Positions 17,971 through 27,129 of a stretch of DNA of 64,000 bases are shown here, piece by piece. The DNA comes from Flavihumibacter rivuli. Lineage in GTDB: Bacteria > Bacteroidota > Bacteroidia > Chitinophagales > Chitinophagaceae. The position numbers and the translations under genes are program-made. Position 1 is the stretch's first letter. Each line of letters starts with the position of its first letter. The notes beneath the pieces were generated by a model. That model was not told where the DNA came from. It saw only the letters and a list, made by a program, of their open reading frames with translations, and searched no databases. Location: positions 3,314,001-3,378,000 of the forward strand of contig NZ_CP092334.1 of NCBI RefSeq assembly GCF_018595685.2, written 5' to 3'.

Positions 17971-19656
17971 ATGGATACTATTGCAACCATTTTAAGGGAA
18001 CATCCTGAATTGGCAGTTTTCCTGACCCTGGGATTTGGCTTCCTGATCGGCAGGATCAGGATCGGCAGTTTCCAGGTAGGGGCCATGTTAGGGACCTTAT
18101 TTGCCGGGATGGTAGTTGGACAGCTTACCATAGAGATACCCGAGGTGGTGAAGATCATTTTCTTCGACCTTTTCCTATTTGCAACTGGCTACAAGGTTGG
18201 TCCCCAGTTTTTTTATGGGTTGAGGAAGGATGCCTTGCCCATGTTCCTTCTCACGATCGTGGTGTGCGTAGGATGCCTGGTCACGGCGATCCTGGTCTCC
18301 AAATTCCTGGGGTATGATGTGGGTACTGCTGCCGGCATCCTGGCTGGGGCCTTTAGTGAATCCACCGTAATTGGTACGGCCAGTGAAAGCATCAAGAAAC
18401 TGGCCATCTCCCCGGAAGAACAGAAACAGCTGATCAATAATATCCCCATTGCTTATGCGGTTGCTTACCTGGTGGGTACTACTTCACTGGTTTGGTTCCT
18501 TTCCAATATGGCACCTAAGTTATTGGGCATTGACCTGAAGAAGGAATGCGCCGTACATGAATCGACCATGATCTCAGCAGGGACGCAGGAGAGTGATGAG
18601 CAAACTGCTTTAAAGGAATGGTCTATCCGATCCATTCAACTGGATAAGGACCATTGGGTAGGCAAAAGCATTGGTGAGGCTGAAAGGAGTTTCCCAGGTA
18701 AGCGGATCGTGATCCACCGGTTGCGTAGATTGGGGGCTATATTGGAGCCCGGTCCCGAATTGGTTTTACAGGAAGGCGATATATTGGCGATCGCTGCCCG
18801 GCAGGGTGTTATCCTTGACATCATGAATGGCATTGGTAAGGAAGTAATGGATCGCAAACTGCTTGATTATCCCATGAGGGAATTTGAACTCGTTGTAAAG
18901 GGAGACAGGATCGTCGATAAGACCTTAAAGGAGATTGCTACCACCTATGGGGAAGGGGTATTACTTGAAAAGATCACCAGGGCAGGTCAGGAATTACCTT
19001 TTCAGGCAGACACTGTGGTGCATGCCGGGGATGTCCTTACCATCTATGGCCGTAAGGAGGATGTGGACCGGTTGACCACCACCCTTGGTGTACAGCAATT
19101 GAAAGGGGTGAACACCGATATCAGTTTTGTGAGCCTGGGTATTGTGCTGGGTGGACTGGTTGGCTTACTGGCTACCAGTTGGAACGGGATCACGATCACC
19201 CTTAGTACCAGCGGCGGTGCATTGGTTATGGGTTTGGTATTTGGCTGGATCCATTCCCGGACACCGAAATATGGTAATATTCCCGAGGCCGCACTTTGGA
19301 TATTTGATAACCTGGGCTTAGCTACTTTCCTTGGTATCGTTGGTTTGTCTGCGGGACCTTCATTCATTTCCGGCCTGCAGCATACGGGCTGGCAGATCCT
19401 TCCTGCAGGGCTGGTTGTTGCGCTGGTGCCACATATCATTGGATTGTATTTTGGCCGCTATGTGTTGAAGATGAATCCTGCTATCCTGCTTGGTGCCCAG
19501 TCGGGTGCCGGGACCACCACTATTGGTCTTAAAGCCATCCAGGATGCAGCCGGTAGTAAGGTGCCAGTTCTCGGTTATACCATACCGTATGCATTGGGAA
19601 ATATTCTCCTGACTGCATGGGGTCCGGTGATCGTGTCCATTATGACGAGACCTTAG
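17971..19656 (+). CDS. AspT/YidE-type aspartate:alanine antiporter-like transporter
   Basis: The protein has 561 residues from the ATG at 17971 (MDTIATILREHPELAVFLTLG); upstream in-frame codons look non-coding. Two YidE/YbjL duplication membrane halves (about 5-170 and 385-560) flank two TrkA-C domains (about 205-375: RSIQLDKDHWVGKSI, GDILAIAARQGVI, VVHAGDVLTIYGRKEDVDRL). Characteristic segments are GAFSESTVIGTASE and GAQSGAGTTTIGLKAIQ, each near the end of a half. Family members exchange aspartate for alanine or transport other acidic amino or carboxylic acids. The stop codon lies in a perfect 14-bp palindrome TTAGTGGCCACTAA (19653-19666), just before a convergent gene. Confidence 0.92.
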   Translation: MDTIATILREHPELAVFLTLGFGFLIGRIRIGSFQVGAMLGTLFAGMVVGQLTIEIPEVVKIIFFDLFLFATGYKVGPQFFYGLRKDALPMFLLTIVVCVGCLVTAILVSKFLGYDVGTAAGILAGAFSESTVIGTASESIKKLAISPEEQKQLINNIPIAYAVAYLVGTTSLVWFLSNMAPKLLGIDLKKECAVHESTMISAGTQESDEQTALKEWSIRSIQLDKDHWVGKSIGEAERSFPGKRIVIHRLRRLGAILEPGPELVLQEGDILAIAARQGVILDIMNGIGKEVMDRKLLDYPMREFELVVKGDRIVDKTLKEIATTYGEGVLLEKITRAGQELPFQADTVVHAGDVLTIYGRKEDVDRLTTTLGVQQLKGVNTDISFVSLGIVLGGLVGLLATSWNGITITLSTSGGALVMGLVFGWIHSRTPKYGNIPEAALWIFDNLGLATFLGIVGLSAGPSFISGLQHTGWQILPAGLVVALVPHIIGLYFGRYVLKMNPAILLGAQSGAGTTTIGLKAIQDAAGSKVPVLGYTIPYALGNILLTAWGPVIVSIMTRP

Positions 19657-19703
19657 TGGCCACTAAAACCAGTTACCTTAAATATCGTTGATCAGGCCTT
19701 TGG

Positions 19704-21278
19704 TTATAGTAGTGCAGCCTTGATGTGGGCAACCAGTTCCTTATCCTGCAGGAATGCTCCAACAAGAAGATCAGGATTTGTTAAAGCAAAGGGGAAGTCT
19801 TTTCTTATTCTTTCAAGGATTAGTGCAGCATCTTTTTCGTTGCCCAGGCCTTTGTGACAAACCAATTTCAGTAAATCCTCCCATGGTGTTTCAGGACGGT
19901 TCATTTTCTCCGCCCAATACAAGGCATTACTATAATCACGATGGTGAATGAAGTAAAAAGAAAGCCCGGCATTCAACCACCATTGGTAGAAAGGGTTGAG
20001 GTTGATGGATTCATCGAGCATCTTGAAACCCCGTTCGTATTCCCCACAACAGATAAGGATAAAGCCCATGGCACCCTGTACTCCTGCAGCGACAGGTTTG
20101 ATCCTGGACCATTCTTCTATGGCCTTCAGGCTTTCGGTTTTGTTTTGCAGGAAGAGTGAAGCCAGTGCAATGGTTTGGTAGGCATGCTGACAGGTAGGAT
20201 CAATCCGTATGGCTGTTTTGCCATAGGTTACTGCCTTCTCCAATTGGTCGGTGACCAGTTTACTTTTATGCCCCATGAAAAATCCACCGATCAACACTTC
20301 ACCCAGGATCGCCCATCCAAGGGCATAGTTCCTGTCTTCTTCCACTGCCCTGGATAAAGCGGCTTCTGCCTTGTCAAAGGTTTCCTCCGACAGGTCACTA
20401 ACAAAATAGTAGTACCAGTTGATGGCATTGAAATTATCGAGGTCAGCAGGCTGGTGGTTGGGTGGAAGCTTGGCAATGTGCCTGGAAATAGCACCATGGG
20501 AACCTGCTGTCTGGCTAACTACCTGCCAGACGATCTCATCCTGGATATCAAACAAATTGGTTTCATTGCCAGACCGTTCATAAGTATTGGCCCAAACCTG
20601 CTCACTGGTGTCACTCCTGGTCAATTGGACCGTAATGCGGATCCTGTTGGTACTAACCTGGATGCTACCTGTAAGGATATACCTGGCATCGAGGACCAGG
20701 CCTGCTTCCCTGACATCCGCAACTTTATCTTTGATCTTCCTGCAGGAGAAATAGGAAATGACCGATAGATCAGCATACTTGGTGAGCTCGGTGCTCAGGT
20801 GGTCACAAAACCCATCCGCATAAGAAAGGGAGTCGGTTTGTTTGTTGTCGTAATACCTGAATGGTAATACCGCTACCGTGATCCTCCTTGACCTTGCCTC
20901 AATTTTCGCAAGGGGCCTTGCTTCAGGAACAACGCTTTGCTTATTAGAGAATTGTGGCACATAGGAACCTTTGGGAATGCTGATCAGGATCTCATCCTCA
21001 CTGCCTTCTGTTTCATAGTATTCGCTTAATGCACGTCTTAGCCTGCCAGCGTGGATGCGGACGATCGGGCTTTTTTGGGGATTAAAGTCCGGCTCCCTGG
21101 AGAGCACTTTAACGGCAATGGTATATTCCTTCAGTTTAGCATCTTCCCCTGCCAGAGTTTCCTTCACAATGAAACTCAGGAACCTTGACAAGGCAGCTGA
21201 GTGTTGAAAATTTTCTGTTGCCAGTATTTTCCCCAATTGTTGGTGGATGCGTTCAGGACTAATAGTGTTAGTGGTCAC
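19704..21278 (-). CDS. TPR-repeat regulator with N-terminal DNA-binding-like and TolB/FlgO-like domains
   Basis: The protein has 524 residues. The N-terminal 110 residues match a widespread module (ERIHQQLGKILATENFQ, LSRFLSFIVKETLAGE, LKEYTIAVKVLSREPDF, IVRIHAGRLRRALSEYYE, IPKGSYVPQF) found in front of TPR and adenylate-cyclase-like proteins and thought to act like a winged-helix regulator. The middle (about 130-255: VAVLPFRYYDNKQTDSLSYADGF, DARYILTGSIQVSTNRIRITVQL) is the TolB/FlgO-like domain. The C-terminal half is TPR-like helices. No membrane helix is seen. It is divergent from the small gene and sulfatase locus, so it may control them (inference). Confidence 0.88.
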   Translation of the reverse strand: MTTNTISPERIHQQLGKILATENFQHSAALSRFLSFIVKETLAGEDAKLKEYTIAVKVLSREPDFNPQKSPIVRIHAGRLRRALSEYYETEGSEDEILISIPKGSYVPQFSNKQSVVPEARPLAKIEARSRRITVAVLPFRYYDNKQTDSLSYADGFCDHLSTELTKYADLSVISYFSCRKIKDKVADVREAGLVLDARYILTGSIQVSTNRIRITVQLTRSDTSEQVWANTYERSGNETNLFDIQDEIVWQVVSQTAGSHGAISRHIAKLPPNHQPADLDNFNAINWYYYFVSDLSEETFDKAEAALSRAVEEDRNYALGWAILGEVLIGGFFMGHKSKLVTDQLEKAVTYGKTAIRIDPTCQHAYQTIALASLFLQNKTESLKAIEEWSRIKPVAAGVQGAMGFILICCGEYERGFKMLDESINLNPFYQWWLNAGLSFYFIHHRDYSNALYWAEKMNRPETPWEDLLKLVCHKGLGNEKDAALILERIRKDFPFALTNPDLLVGAFLQDKELVAHIKAALL

Positions 21279-21300
21279 GTTTTACCTTTTGCTTTACTGT

Positions 21301-21353
21301 AAACCGGTTTTTCAAGGCAGGATGCGTTGTAAGGAAAGGTAATATTGTAAGGA
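21301..21353. promoter_or_regulatory. Palindrome and direct repeat in the TPR-regulator / sulfatase divergent region
   Basis: The 114-nt divergent gap contains a perfect palindrome AAACCGGTTT (21301-21310) and a 9-bp direct repeat TTGTAAGGA at 21327-21335 and 21345-21353, starts 18 bp apart. Both are plausible protein-binding sites. The assignment to the adjacent regulator is inference. Confidence 0.3.
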
Positions 21354-21392
21354 GAACGGGCACAATATAGAGAAATAAAACAATCAACAAAT

Positions 21393-21632
21393 ATGACCCG
21401 TGAATTGGATTATATGATCAGCAGGTATCCCGAACACCGGGGACAATTGATTGAGCTGTATGAGAATAGTGCGAACTTCAGGTCCTTATGCGATGATTTC
21501 TGGCAGTGTCATGATACCCTTAAGCGCCTGGTGGTAATGGAGGAAAAGGATGAGCGATTGGAAAACTCCTGCCGCATGCTCTGCATCAACCTTGAGGAAG
21601 AAGTGATGAAGTCTTTACAATCCCAGTCCTGA
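21393..21632 (+). CDS. Small conserved-type protein of unknown function
   Basis: The 79-residue soluble, acidic, mostly helical protein begins MTRELDYMISRYPEHRGQL. It has the core LYENSANFRSLCDDFWQCHDTLKRL and ends in LEEEVMKSLQSQS. It has three cysteines, no signal peptide and no membrane segment. Small proteins of this composition are found next to metabolic operons in Proteobacteria and Bacteroidota, but I cannot name a function. It lies 37 nt before the sulfatase start and probably shares its transcript. Confidence 0.75.
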   Translation: MTRELDYMISRYPEHRGQLIELYENSANFRSLCDDFWQCHDTLKRLVVMEEKDERLENSCRMLCINLEEEVMKSLQSQS

Positions 21633-21669
21633 ATCCCTGCCCCAGTATTAACCAGATAAAAGCATTACA

Positions 21670-23367
21670 ATGAAACCAGCCTTTCCCCTGATGGCTTTTG
21701 GTTTGATGGCCATCTTTTCTTCCTGTAATAACCAGCCATCCACCAAACAGGAATCCACAGCCAGGCCCAATGTACTGATCATCCTGGCAGATGATATGGG
21801 CTTCAGCGACATCGGTTGTTATGGGGGAAATATCTCAACCCCCGTAATAGATGGACTGGCAAAGGAGGGAATGAAGTTCTCCAACTTCCATGTGCTGCCC
21901 ACCTGTTCCCCAACAAGGTCAGCGCTATTGACAGGAAACGATAACCATGTGGCCGGCCTGGGCATTATGGGTGAATTGGATTACCCTGCCTTGCATGAGT
22001 TGAACCTCCCGGGCTATGCTGCAGAATTGAGCCAGCAGGTAGCTACGATACCAGAACTATTGGCCGGGAATGGTTACCATACCTATATGACCGGTAAATG
22101 GCACCTGGGTGAAGGACCGGGCAAGGATCCGCACGACAGGGGATTTGAGGAATCCTTTATCCTGGGAACCGGCGGTGGCAGCCATTTTAATGACAGGAAG
22201 GCATTGGCCCCTCCGCAGCACATGGAATATACCCGCAATGGTGTAGTAGTTGAGCCACCGCAAGACTTTTATTCCACCCGTAACTACACCGATTCCATGA
22301 TCCGCTTCATCAATATGCACAAGGAGGATGGCAAACCTTTCTTCGGCTACCTTTCCTATACTGCTGTGCATGATCCACTGCATGCTCCAAAGGAGTATAT
22401 CGATAAGTACAAGGGAAAGTTTGACATGGGATGGGATTCCCTCTGGACCATGCGCCTCAGCAACCTGAAGGCATTAGGTTTAGTGGATCAGGGGATCAAT
22501 AAGTTCGTGAAGAACCCCTCTATTCCTACATGGAAAAGCCTTAGCAAGAAGGAACAGCAGGATTATGCCCGTGATATGGAAGTGTATGCGGCTATGCTCG
22601 AGTACATGGATATGAGCATTGGAAGGGTGATCGATTACCTGAAGAAGGAAGGGCTTTATGAGAATACCATGATCCTGTTCTTATCCGATAATGGCCCCAA
22701 TGGCGCCATGGCAACCGCTTACCCAGGAAATGAAGACCATAAGTACCTGGACAGCTTCAATAATCAACTCGATAACCGTGGCCTAAAAGGATCATATATA
22801 GAAATGGGGCCGGGATGGGCGCAAGCTTCAGCAGCTCCCTACCGCCTTTTCAAGGGATTTGTCGGCGAGGGCGGCATCAAAGCTCCTTTATTGGTTAAAA
22901 TGCCCGGACAGGCCAAATCCAACGGACAATGGAACCATGGGATGCTCCATGTTACCGATATCATGCCTACTATTCTTGAATTGACGGGCACAACCTATCC
23001 CGCGGAATATAGGGGCAGGAAGATCCACCAGTTGATCGGCAAGTCAATGCTGCCTGTATTGAAAGGGGATTCTGCCACCATCCACAGTTCTGATGGTATG
23101 GGCTGGGAATTATTCGAAATGAAAGCTTATATCAGGGGCAACTGGAAACTGATGCGGTTGCCCAAACCATTCGGTTCAGGCCAATGGGAGTTGTATGACC
23201 TGTCAAAGGATCCGGGTGAAACGACTGACCTCTCCATCCAGTTCCCTACTGTTAAGCAAGAATTGATCGAGGCATGGGGAAAATATGCAAAGGAGAATGA
23301 GGTGTTCGACCACAAGGGGCATTTTGATTCACTTTATCGCAAGAGCTATGGATTGGATGATGAGTAG
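21670..23367 (+). CDS. Sulfatase (CSPTR-type) lipoprotein
   Basis: The 565-residue protein starts with a lipoprotein signal (lipobox IFSSC, cysteine 19). The alkaline-phosphatase-superfamily sulfatase core begins RPNVLIILADDMGFSDIGCYGG (metal-binding D41/D42). The catalytic motif CSPTRSALLTG has the formylglycine-precursor cysteine at 79. Later metal and substrate segments are TGKWHLGEGPGKDPHDRGF and LFLSDNGPNGAM. It would hydrolyse sulfate esters in the periplasm after conversion of C79 to formylglycine; the maturation enzyme is not in this window. The substrate (aryl or carbohydrate sulfate) cannot be determined. Confidence 0.94.
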   Translation: MKPAFPLMAFGLMAIFSSCNNQPSTKQESTARPNVLIILADDMGFSDIGCYGGNISTPVIDGLAKEGMKFSNFHVLPTCSPTRSALLTGNDNHVAGLGIMGELDYPALHELNLPGYAAELSQQVATIPELLAGNGYHTYMTGKWHLGEGPGKDPHDRGFEESFILGTGGGSHFNDRKALAPPQHMEYTRNGVVVEPPQDFYSTRNYTDSMIRFINMHKEDGKPFFGYLSYTAVHDPLHAPKEYIDKYKGKFDMGWDSLWTMRLSNLKALGLVDQGINKFVKNPSIPTWKSLSKKEQQDYARDMEVYAAMLEYMDMSIGRVIDYLKKEGLYENTMILFLSDNGPNGAMATAYPGNEDHKYLDSFNNQLDNRGLKGSYIEMGPGWAQASAAPYRLFKGFVGEGGIKAPLLVKMPGQAKSNGQWNHGMLHVTDIMPTILELTGTTYPAEYRGRKIHQLIGKSMLPVLKGDSATIHSSDGMGWELFEMKAYIRGNWKLMRLPKPFGSGQWELYDLSKDPGETTDLSIQFPTVKQELIEAWGKYAKENEVFDHKGHFDSLYRKSYGLDDE

Positions 23368-23484
23368 TGGGGACTGTTCAGAATTACCCAGACAGGGTTT
23401 CGAATAGAGCCACAGTATACTTCATAAGGGATAGGGAAATTACAGATGAATGCCCGTGGTGGGTAGAAGAATAAATTTATGATA

Positions 23485-24081
23485 ATGCAAGAAGTCATCA
23501 AATCCCTAAGGCGTGCAGCAGTCCTGTTCTTGCTGGTTAAGGCTTCCGCAGAGGTTGAAGCACAGCAAACAAAAGAACAAGAGAAAGCCGGCTTATTCCA
23601 CCATCACCGGTTTACCATCATGATGGCCAATGCCCATATTCCCAATATGGATGGCATAGAAGGCCAGAATAAGTTTACGGTGGTGCCTGCATGGGGGTTT
23701 GATTATGATGCATGGTTCAATGAAAAATGGGCCATAGGCCTGCACAATGAGCTGATCCTGCAACAGTATAAGGTAGAAAAGGAAGAAGACAAGACGATCA
23801 TCGAAAGAAGCTACCCGGTAGCTTCCACGCTGGTAGGTCTCTTTAAGCCGGGCAGGCATCTTACCATCATTTCAGGTATTGGTGTTGAGTTGGAAAAAAG
23901 TGAAAGCCTTGGATTGTGGAAGATAGGTATCGATTATGGTTGGGAGCTGCCAAAGCAATTTGAACTAAGCATTTGCCTGCAGTATGACAACAAGTTCAAG
24001 ACCTATGACAGTTGGTTATTTGGGATCGCTGTCAGCAAGATCTCCAGCCGTAAAAAACATCCTGAGCCTTCCAGTCAATAG
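23485..24081 (+). CDS. Predicted outer-membrane beta-barrel-like protein
   Basis: The protein has about 198 residues with an N-terminal signal (MQEVIKSLRRAAVLFLLVKASAEVEAQQ); an ATG two codons upstream (23479) is possible. The rest consists of alternating amphipathic strands (FTIMMANAHIPN, FTVVPAWGFDYDAWFNEKWAIGLHNELILQQYKVEKE, HLTIISGIGVELEKSE, FELSICLQYDNKFKTYDSWLFGIAVSK). That pattern suggests a small outer-membrane barrel. No family name can be given from sequence alone. It lies 117 nt after the sulfatase on the same strand. Confidence 0.75.
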   Translation: MQEVIKSLRRAAVLFLLVKASAEVEAQQTKEQEKAGLFHHHRFTIMMANAHIPNMDGIEGQNKFTVVPAWGFDYDAWFNEKWAIGLHNELILQQYKVEKEEDKTIIERSYPVASTLVGLFKPGRHLTIISGIGVELEKSESLGLWKIGIDYGWELPKQFELSICLQYDNKFKTYDSWLFGIAVSKISSRKKHPEPSSQ

Positions 24082-24113
24082 AAAAATAGCGGGGACTAGC
24101 TTAAACGAATATC

Positions 24114-24866
24114 ATGGATAAGGGGAGCATACAATGTAAGAACTGTGGCCATCATTTTGACTCGAATTTCTGCAACCAATGTGGCCAGAAAGCCGACACC
24201 TACCGGATCACCTGGACGGAGGTGCTTCACCATCTCCCCCATGCCCTTTTCCATATTGACAGTGGCTTCTTCTTCACGCTAAAGGAACTTGCCACGAGAC
24301 CGGGTCATACCATCAGGGAATACCTGGAAGGGAGAAGAAAACCCCATTTCAGCCCCTTTCTCATGCTGGTGCTGCTGGGTGGATTGACCACTATTCTTTT
24401 TGTCCATTTTCACTTACCAACCATTTTTGCTTCCATCCGGCTGGACCAACTCGAACAGGAACATTCGACCATTGCCCATAAGTATTTTGCCTTAAGGATG
24501 CTGGTATTTGTAACGGTATGCAGTTTGGGTGACAGCTTATTCTTTCGCAGGCAGGACTATACTTTCCCGGAAATGTTTGTTGCCAACACCTTCATTTTCT
24601 GCGGTGTTTCCGCCATACAGTTATTGTCTATTCCTGTAATGGTTATGGCAAAACAAAGTACTGCCCATATGGCCATCAGCATGGGGATAATCGGATTGGT
24701 CATGGTCTATCTGGTATGGTCAAGGGTTCAATTCTTCAACTTGAATAGTGGTATGTATCTCCTGCGCATCATCCTGGCAGTATTGCTTTACCTGGCGGCA
24801 GTAATCGCCATAGGACATTTTATTATCCGGCCATTATTCGCTGTTTCAACCAACTTACACTCATGA
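24114..24866 (+). CDS. DUF3667 membrane protein with N-terminal zinc ribbon
   Basis: The protein has 250 residues. The N-terminus is a zinc ribbon (C-K-N-C-G-H-x7-C-x2-C-G-Q), followed by the DUF3667 signature ITWTEVLHHLPHALFHIDSG and LATRPGHTIREYLEGRRKPHFSPF, and then at least four membrane helices. The function of DUF3667 is unknown; members are common in Bacteroidota. The 3' end overlaps the next gene by ATGA, indicating translational coupling. Confidence 0.9.
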   Translation: MDKGSIQCKNCGHHFDSNFCNQCGQKADTYRITWTEVLHHLPHALFHIDSGFFFTLKELATRPGHTIREYLEGRRKPHFSPFLMLVLLGGLTTILFVHFHLPTIFASIRLDQLEQEHSTIAHKYFALRMLVFVTVCSLGDSLFFRRQDYTFPEMFVANTFIFCGVSAIQLLSIPVMVMAKQSTAHMAISMGIIGLVMVYLVWSRVQFFNLNSGMYLLRIILAVLLYLAAVIAIGHFIIRPLFAVSTNLHS

Positions 24867-25684
24867 GAGCGTACCTGGGCATATTCAATTGGCATAGCCT
24901 GCTGATCCTTTTCCTGGCCCTGGCCAGTTCATTGGCAGCCTTGCAGTGGCAACTCAGCATCCACCTTGATTTCCTTGTACTGGGGTTGTTGGTGGTCTTC
25001 CCCCTGACCCTAACCATCAAGGAGGCGTTCAAGCGCCGGGAGCGGGCCATCCAATATCTTTCTGCAATGGAAGCTTCCTTGCGCTCCTTCTACTATTGCT
25101 TCTCCAACAGCAAGCTGGATCCAAGCGGGAAACAGTTGGCCAATGAACTTCTTTACAAGGCATCGTCAGCATTACATGCTTTCCTGACGGGGCAACACCA
25201 GGATATCAAAAGGGTAAGTGAGGGGACAGACCAGATTGCCAGTTTTATTACGGAGAACCGAAAGGTGTTGAAAGGTGCCCTGTCCCAGAAATTGATGTTA
25301 TCGCTGTTCCGGGCAAGGGAATGCACCAATTTCCTTGTGGCGACCAAGCGGCACCATACCCCTTTAGGTATCCGGACCATTGCCCTCATCGCCATCTATA
25401 GTTTTGTGATCTTTTACCCCGCTTCAGTACTCGATCAACAAGGTTTCCAGGTTCCCCTTTGGTATCTATTCGCTATGACTGCATTTAAGGCCATCTTACT
25501 AATCTCCCTCTTCAATGTCCAGGTACAATTGGAGGACCCTTTCAGGATGGGTGGTCCCGATTCTATCAAACTGATGGATTTTGAATTGATTGATTTGCGG
25601 CTAGCGGTGGAAAGTAATGGGTCTAAAATGGTGGGTTCGGCTAAGAACGATGATGAAGACGAAGAAGGTGAAGTTTTTCTATGA
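24863..25684 (+). CDS. Membrane protein of unknown function
   Basis: This 273-residue protein has two N-terminal membrane helices (about 10-55), a soluble helical region (about 60-165) and two further helices (about 175-222: TIALIAIYSFVIFYPASVL, WYLFAMTAFKAILLISLF). It ends in an acidic tail (NDDEDEEGEVFL). The architecture resembles bestrophin-like or other small membrane proteins of unknown role, but no diagnostic motif is visible. It is coupled to the DUF3667 gene by a 4-nt overlap, and the porin gene follows directly. Confidence 0.75.
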   Translation: MRAYLGIFNWHSLLILFLALASSLAALQWQLSIHLDFLVLGLLVVFPLTLTIKEAFKRRERAIQYLSAMEASLRSFYYCFSNSKLDPSGKQLANELLYKASSALHAFLTGQHQDIKRVSEGTDQIASFITENRKVLKGALSQKLMLSLFRARECTNFLVATKRHHTPLGIRTIALIAIYSFVIFYPASVLDQQGFQVPLWYLFAMTAFKAILLISLFNVQVQLEDPFRMGGPDSIKLMDFELIDLRLAVESNGSKMVGSAKNDDEDEEGEVFL

Positions 25685-25716
25685 ATGCATTCAGTCAAGT
25701 TGAGTATTTTCATTAT

Positions 25717-26940
25717 ATGAAGAAGTTAGGTCTGGCATTGGTGTTTTGCCTTTCAGGATTTGTCCAGGTATTTGGGCAAACTGAGTTCGACTCCCTCAAA
25801 CGTAACAGTATGCTGGATACCATGTACCAGCCTTCCAATAAGCCGACCATCCGGACCGAGTTTGCGGAACTCAAGATATCGGGGTTTGTCCAGCCAGCAT
25901 TCTATTTTGATTATAACAATGTGCTGAGCAGTGATCTTTTTATTACTTCAGAAATCCCAACTACTGGTCAGACCGACATTAAGTTCAACAGGGTCCATTT
26001 CTCCGCCAACCAGAGCCGGATGGGGTTTGCCTTCAAGTTCCCGACAGCTGGAAAGAACACTACTGCATTTATTGAAGCAGATTTTTTTTCCAGTGCAAAA
26101 GGTGCCAATTCGAATTTCAGGCTGAGACATGCTTACCTGACCTATGGTGAATTCCTGATTGGTCAATCCTGGACCAATTTTGGCGATGTATCTAATTCCC
26201 CGAATACCCTTGACCTGGAAGGGCCCAATTCAATGCCGGCATCAAGGGTGGCCCAGGTAAGATGGAAACGGCAATACACCAAGAAGTTCAGCCTGCTGTT
26301 GGCAGCAGAGGAGCCGCGGGCTGATTATACGCCATTGGATAGCGCCCAGAGTGTAAAAGCGGCATTTCCCGAAGTGGTGGTTAAGCCTGCCATGAATTTT
26401 AAGCAAGGTAAATGGATCAGTTCAGTGATCTATAAACCCATTGTGTATACCGATAAGGACTATAGTTTCAAGAAAAGGATCAGGGCCTGGGGGGTGACCA
26501 GTTCCCTGACCCTTAATATCCCGGACCAGCCTAAGGCTATACTGAAAGGGATCAGGAAAAAGGTAGTGAATGTTTTTGTCATCCTTGGTAACGGTACGCA
26601 AGGTGCTGTCAATGATTTTGGCGGCCTGGGCTTTGAAGCATTGCCTTCAGATAGCGTTACCCTGAAAAGCCTGATGTATTATGGTGGTTATGTATCCTTC
26701 AGTTTTGTATTCAAAAAGCGGTGGTCCTCTACCTATGTAATGAGTTACCTCCACCAGGAAAAGCCGGAAGGCGTAGAAGATTTTTTCAAGAAGAGCAATT
26801 ACTTGTCAGCCAATGCCATTTATGCCATCAATAAATATTTTACTGCTGGTGGCGAATTCCTTTTTGGTTCAAGGGAGAACTATGACAATACAAAGGGCAG
26901 GGCATTCCGGGTCATGGCCTTGATGAGGCTCATCTTTTAA
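25717..26940 (+). CDS. DcaP-like outer-membrane porin
   Basis: The protein has 407 residues from the ATG at 25717, which gives signal peptide MKKLGLALVFCLSGFVQVFG. An in-frame ATG at 25681 overlaps the previous stop codon. The mature chain matches DcaP-type trimeric porins: ISGFVQPAFYFDYNN, FNRVHFSANQSRMGFAF, FIEADFFSS, FRLRHAYLTYGEFLIGQSW, and NTLDLEGPNSMPASRVAQVR before further beta-strands. The terminal residue is a phenylalanine, usual for outer-membrane proteins. DcaP-type porins take up dicarboxylates or other negatively charged solutes. Location after DUF3667 and a membrane protein suggests one transcript. Confidence 0.88.
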   Translation: MKKLGLALVFCLSGFVQVFGQTEFDSLKRNSMLDTMYQPSNKPTIRTEFAELKISGFVQPAFYFDYNNVLSSDLFITSEIPTTGQTDIKFNRVHFSANQSRMGFAFKFPTAGKNTTAFIEADFFSSAKGANSNFRLRHAYLTYGEFLIGQSWTNFGDVSNSPNTLDLEGPNSMPASRVAQVRWKRQYTKKFSLLLAAEEPRADYTPLDSAQSVKAAFPEVVVKPAMNFKQGKWISSVIYKPIVYTDKDYSFKKRIRAWGVTSSLTLNIPDQPKAILKGIRKKVVNVFVILGNGTQGAVNDFGGLGFEALPSDSVTLKSLMYYGGYVSFSFVFKKRWSSTYVMSYLHQEKPEGVEDFFKKSNYLSANAIYAINKYFTAGGEFLFGSRENYDNTKGRAFRVMALMRLIF

Positions 26941-27129
26941 ACTGGTTAACCAACTACCATTATTCCGGTTTCCTTTGCTTTGATCCTTTCTCCAACAAGA
27001 CCTGGCCTTTACTATGCCTGAGTTCTTTCGGAACATGTAGCCTTATCAAAGTATAGTATAGATTGTTTATTTTTAATATATCCTGGTGATCCCGGATGGT
27101 GGATCAATAAGGATGATTGAAAAACAACA

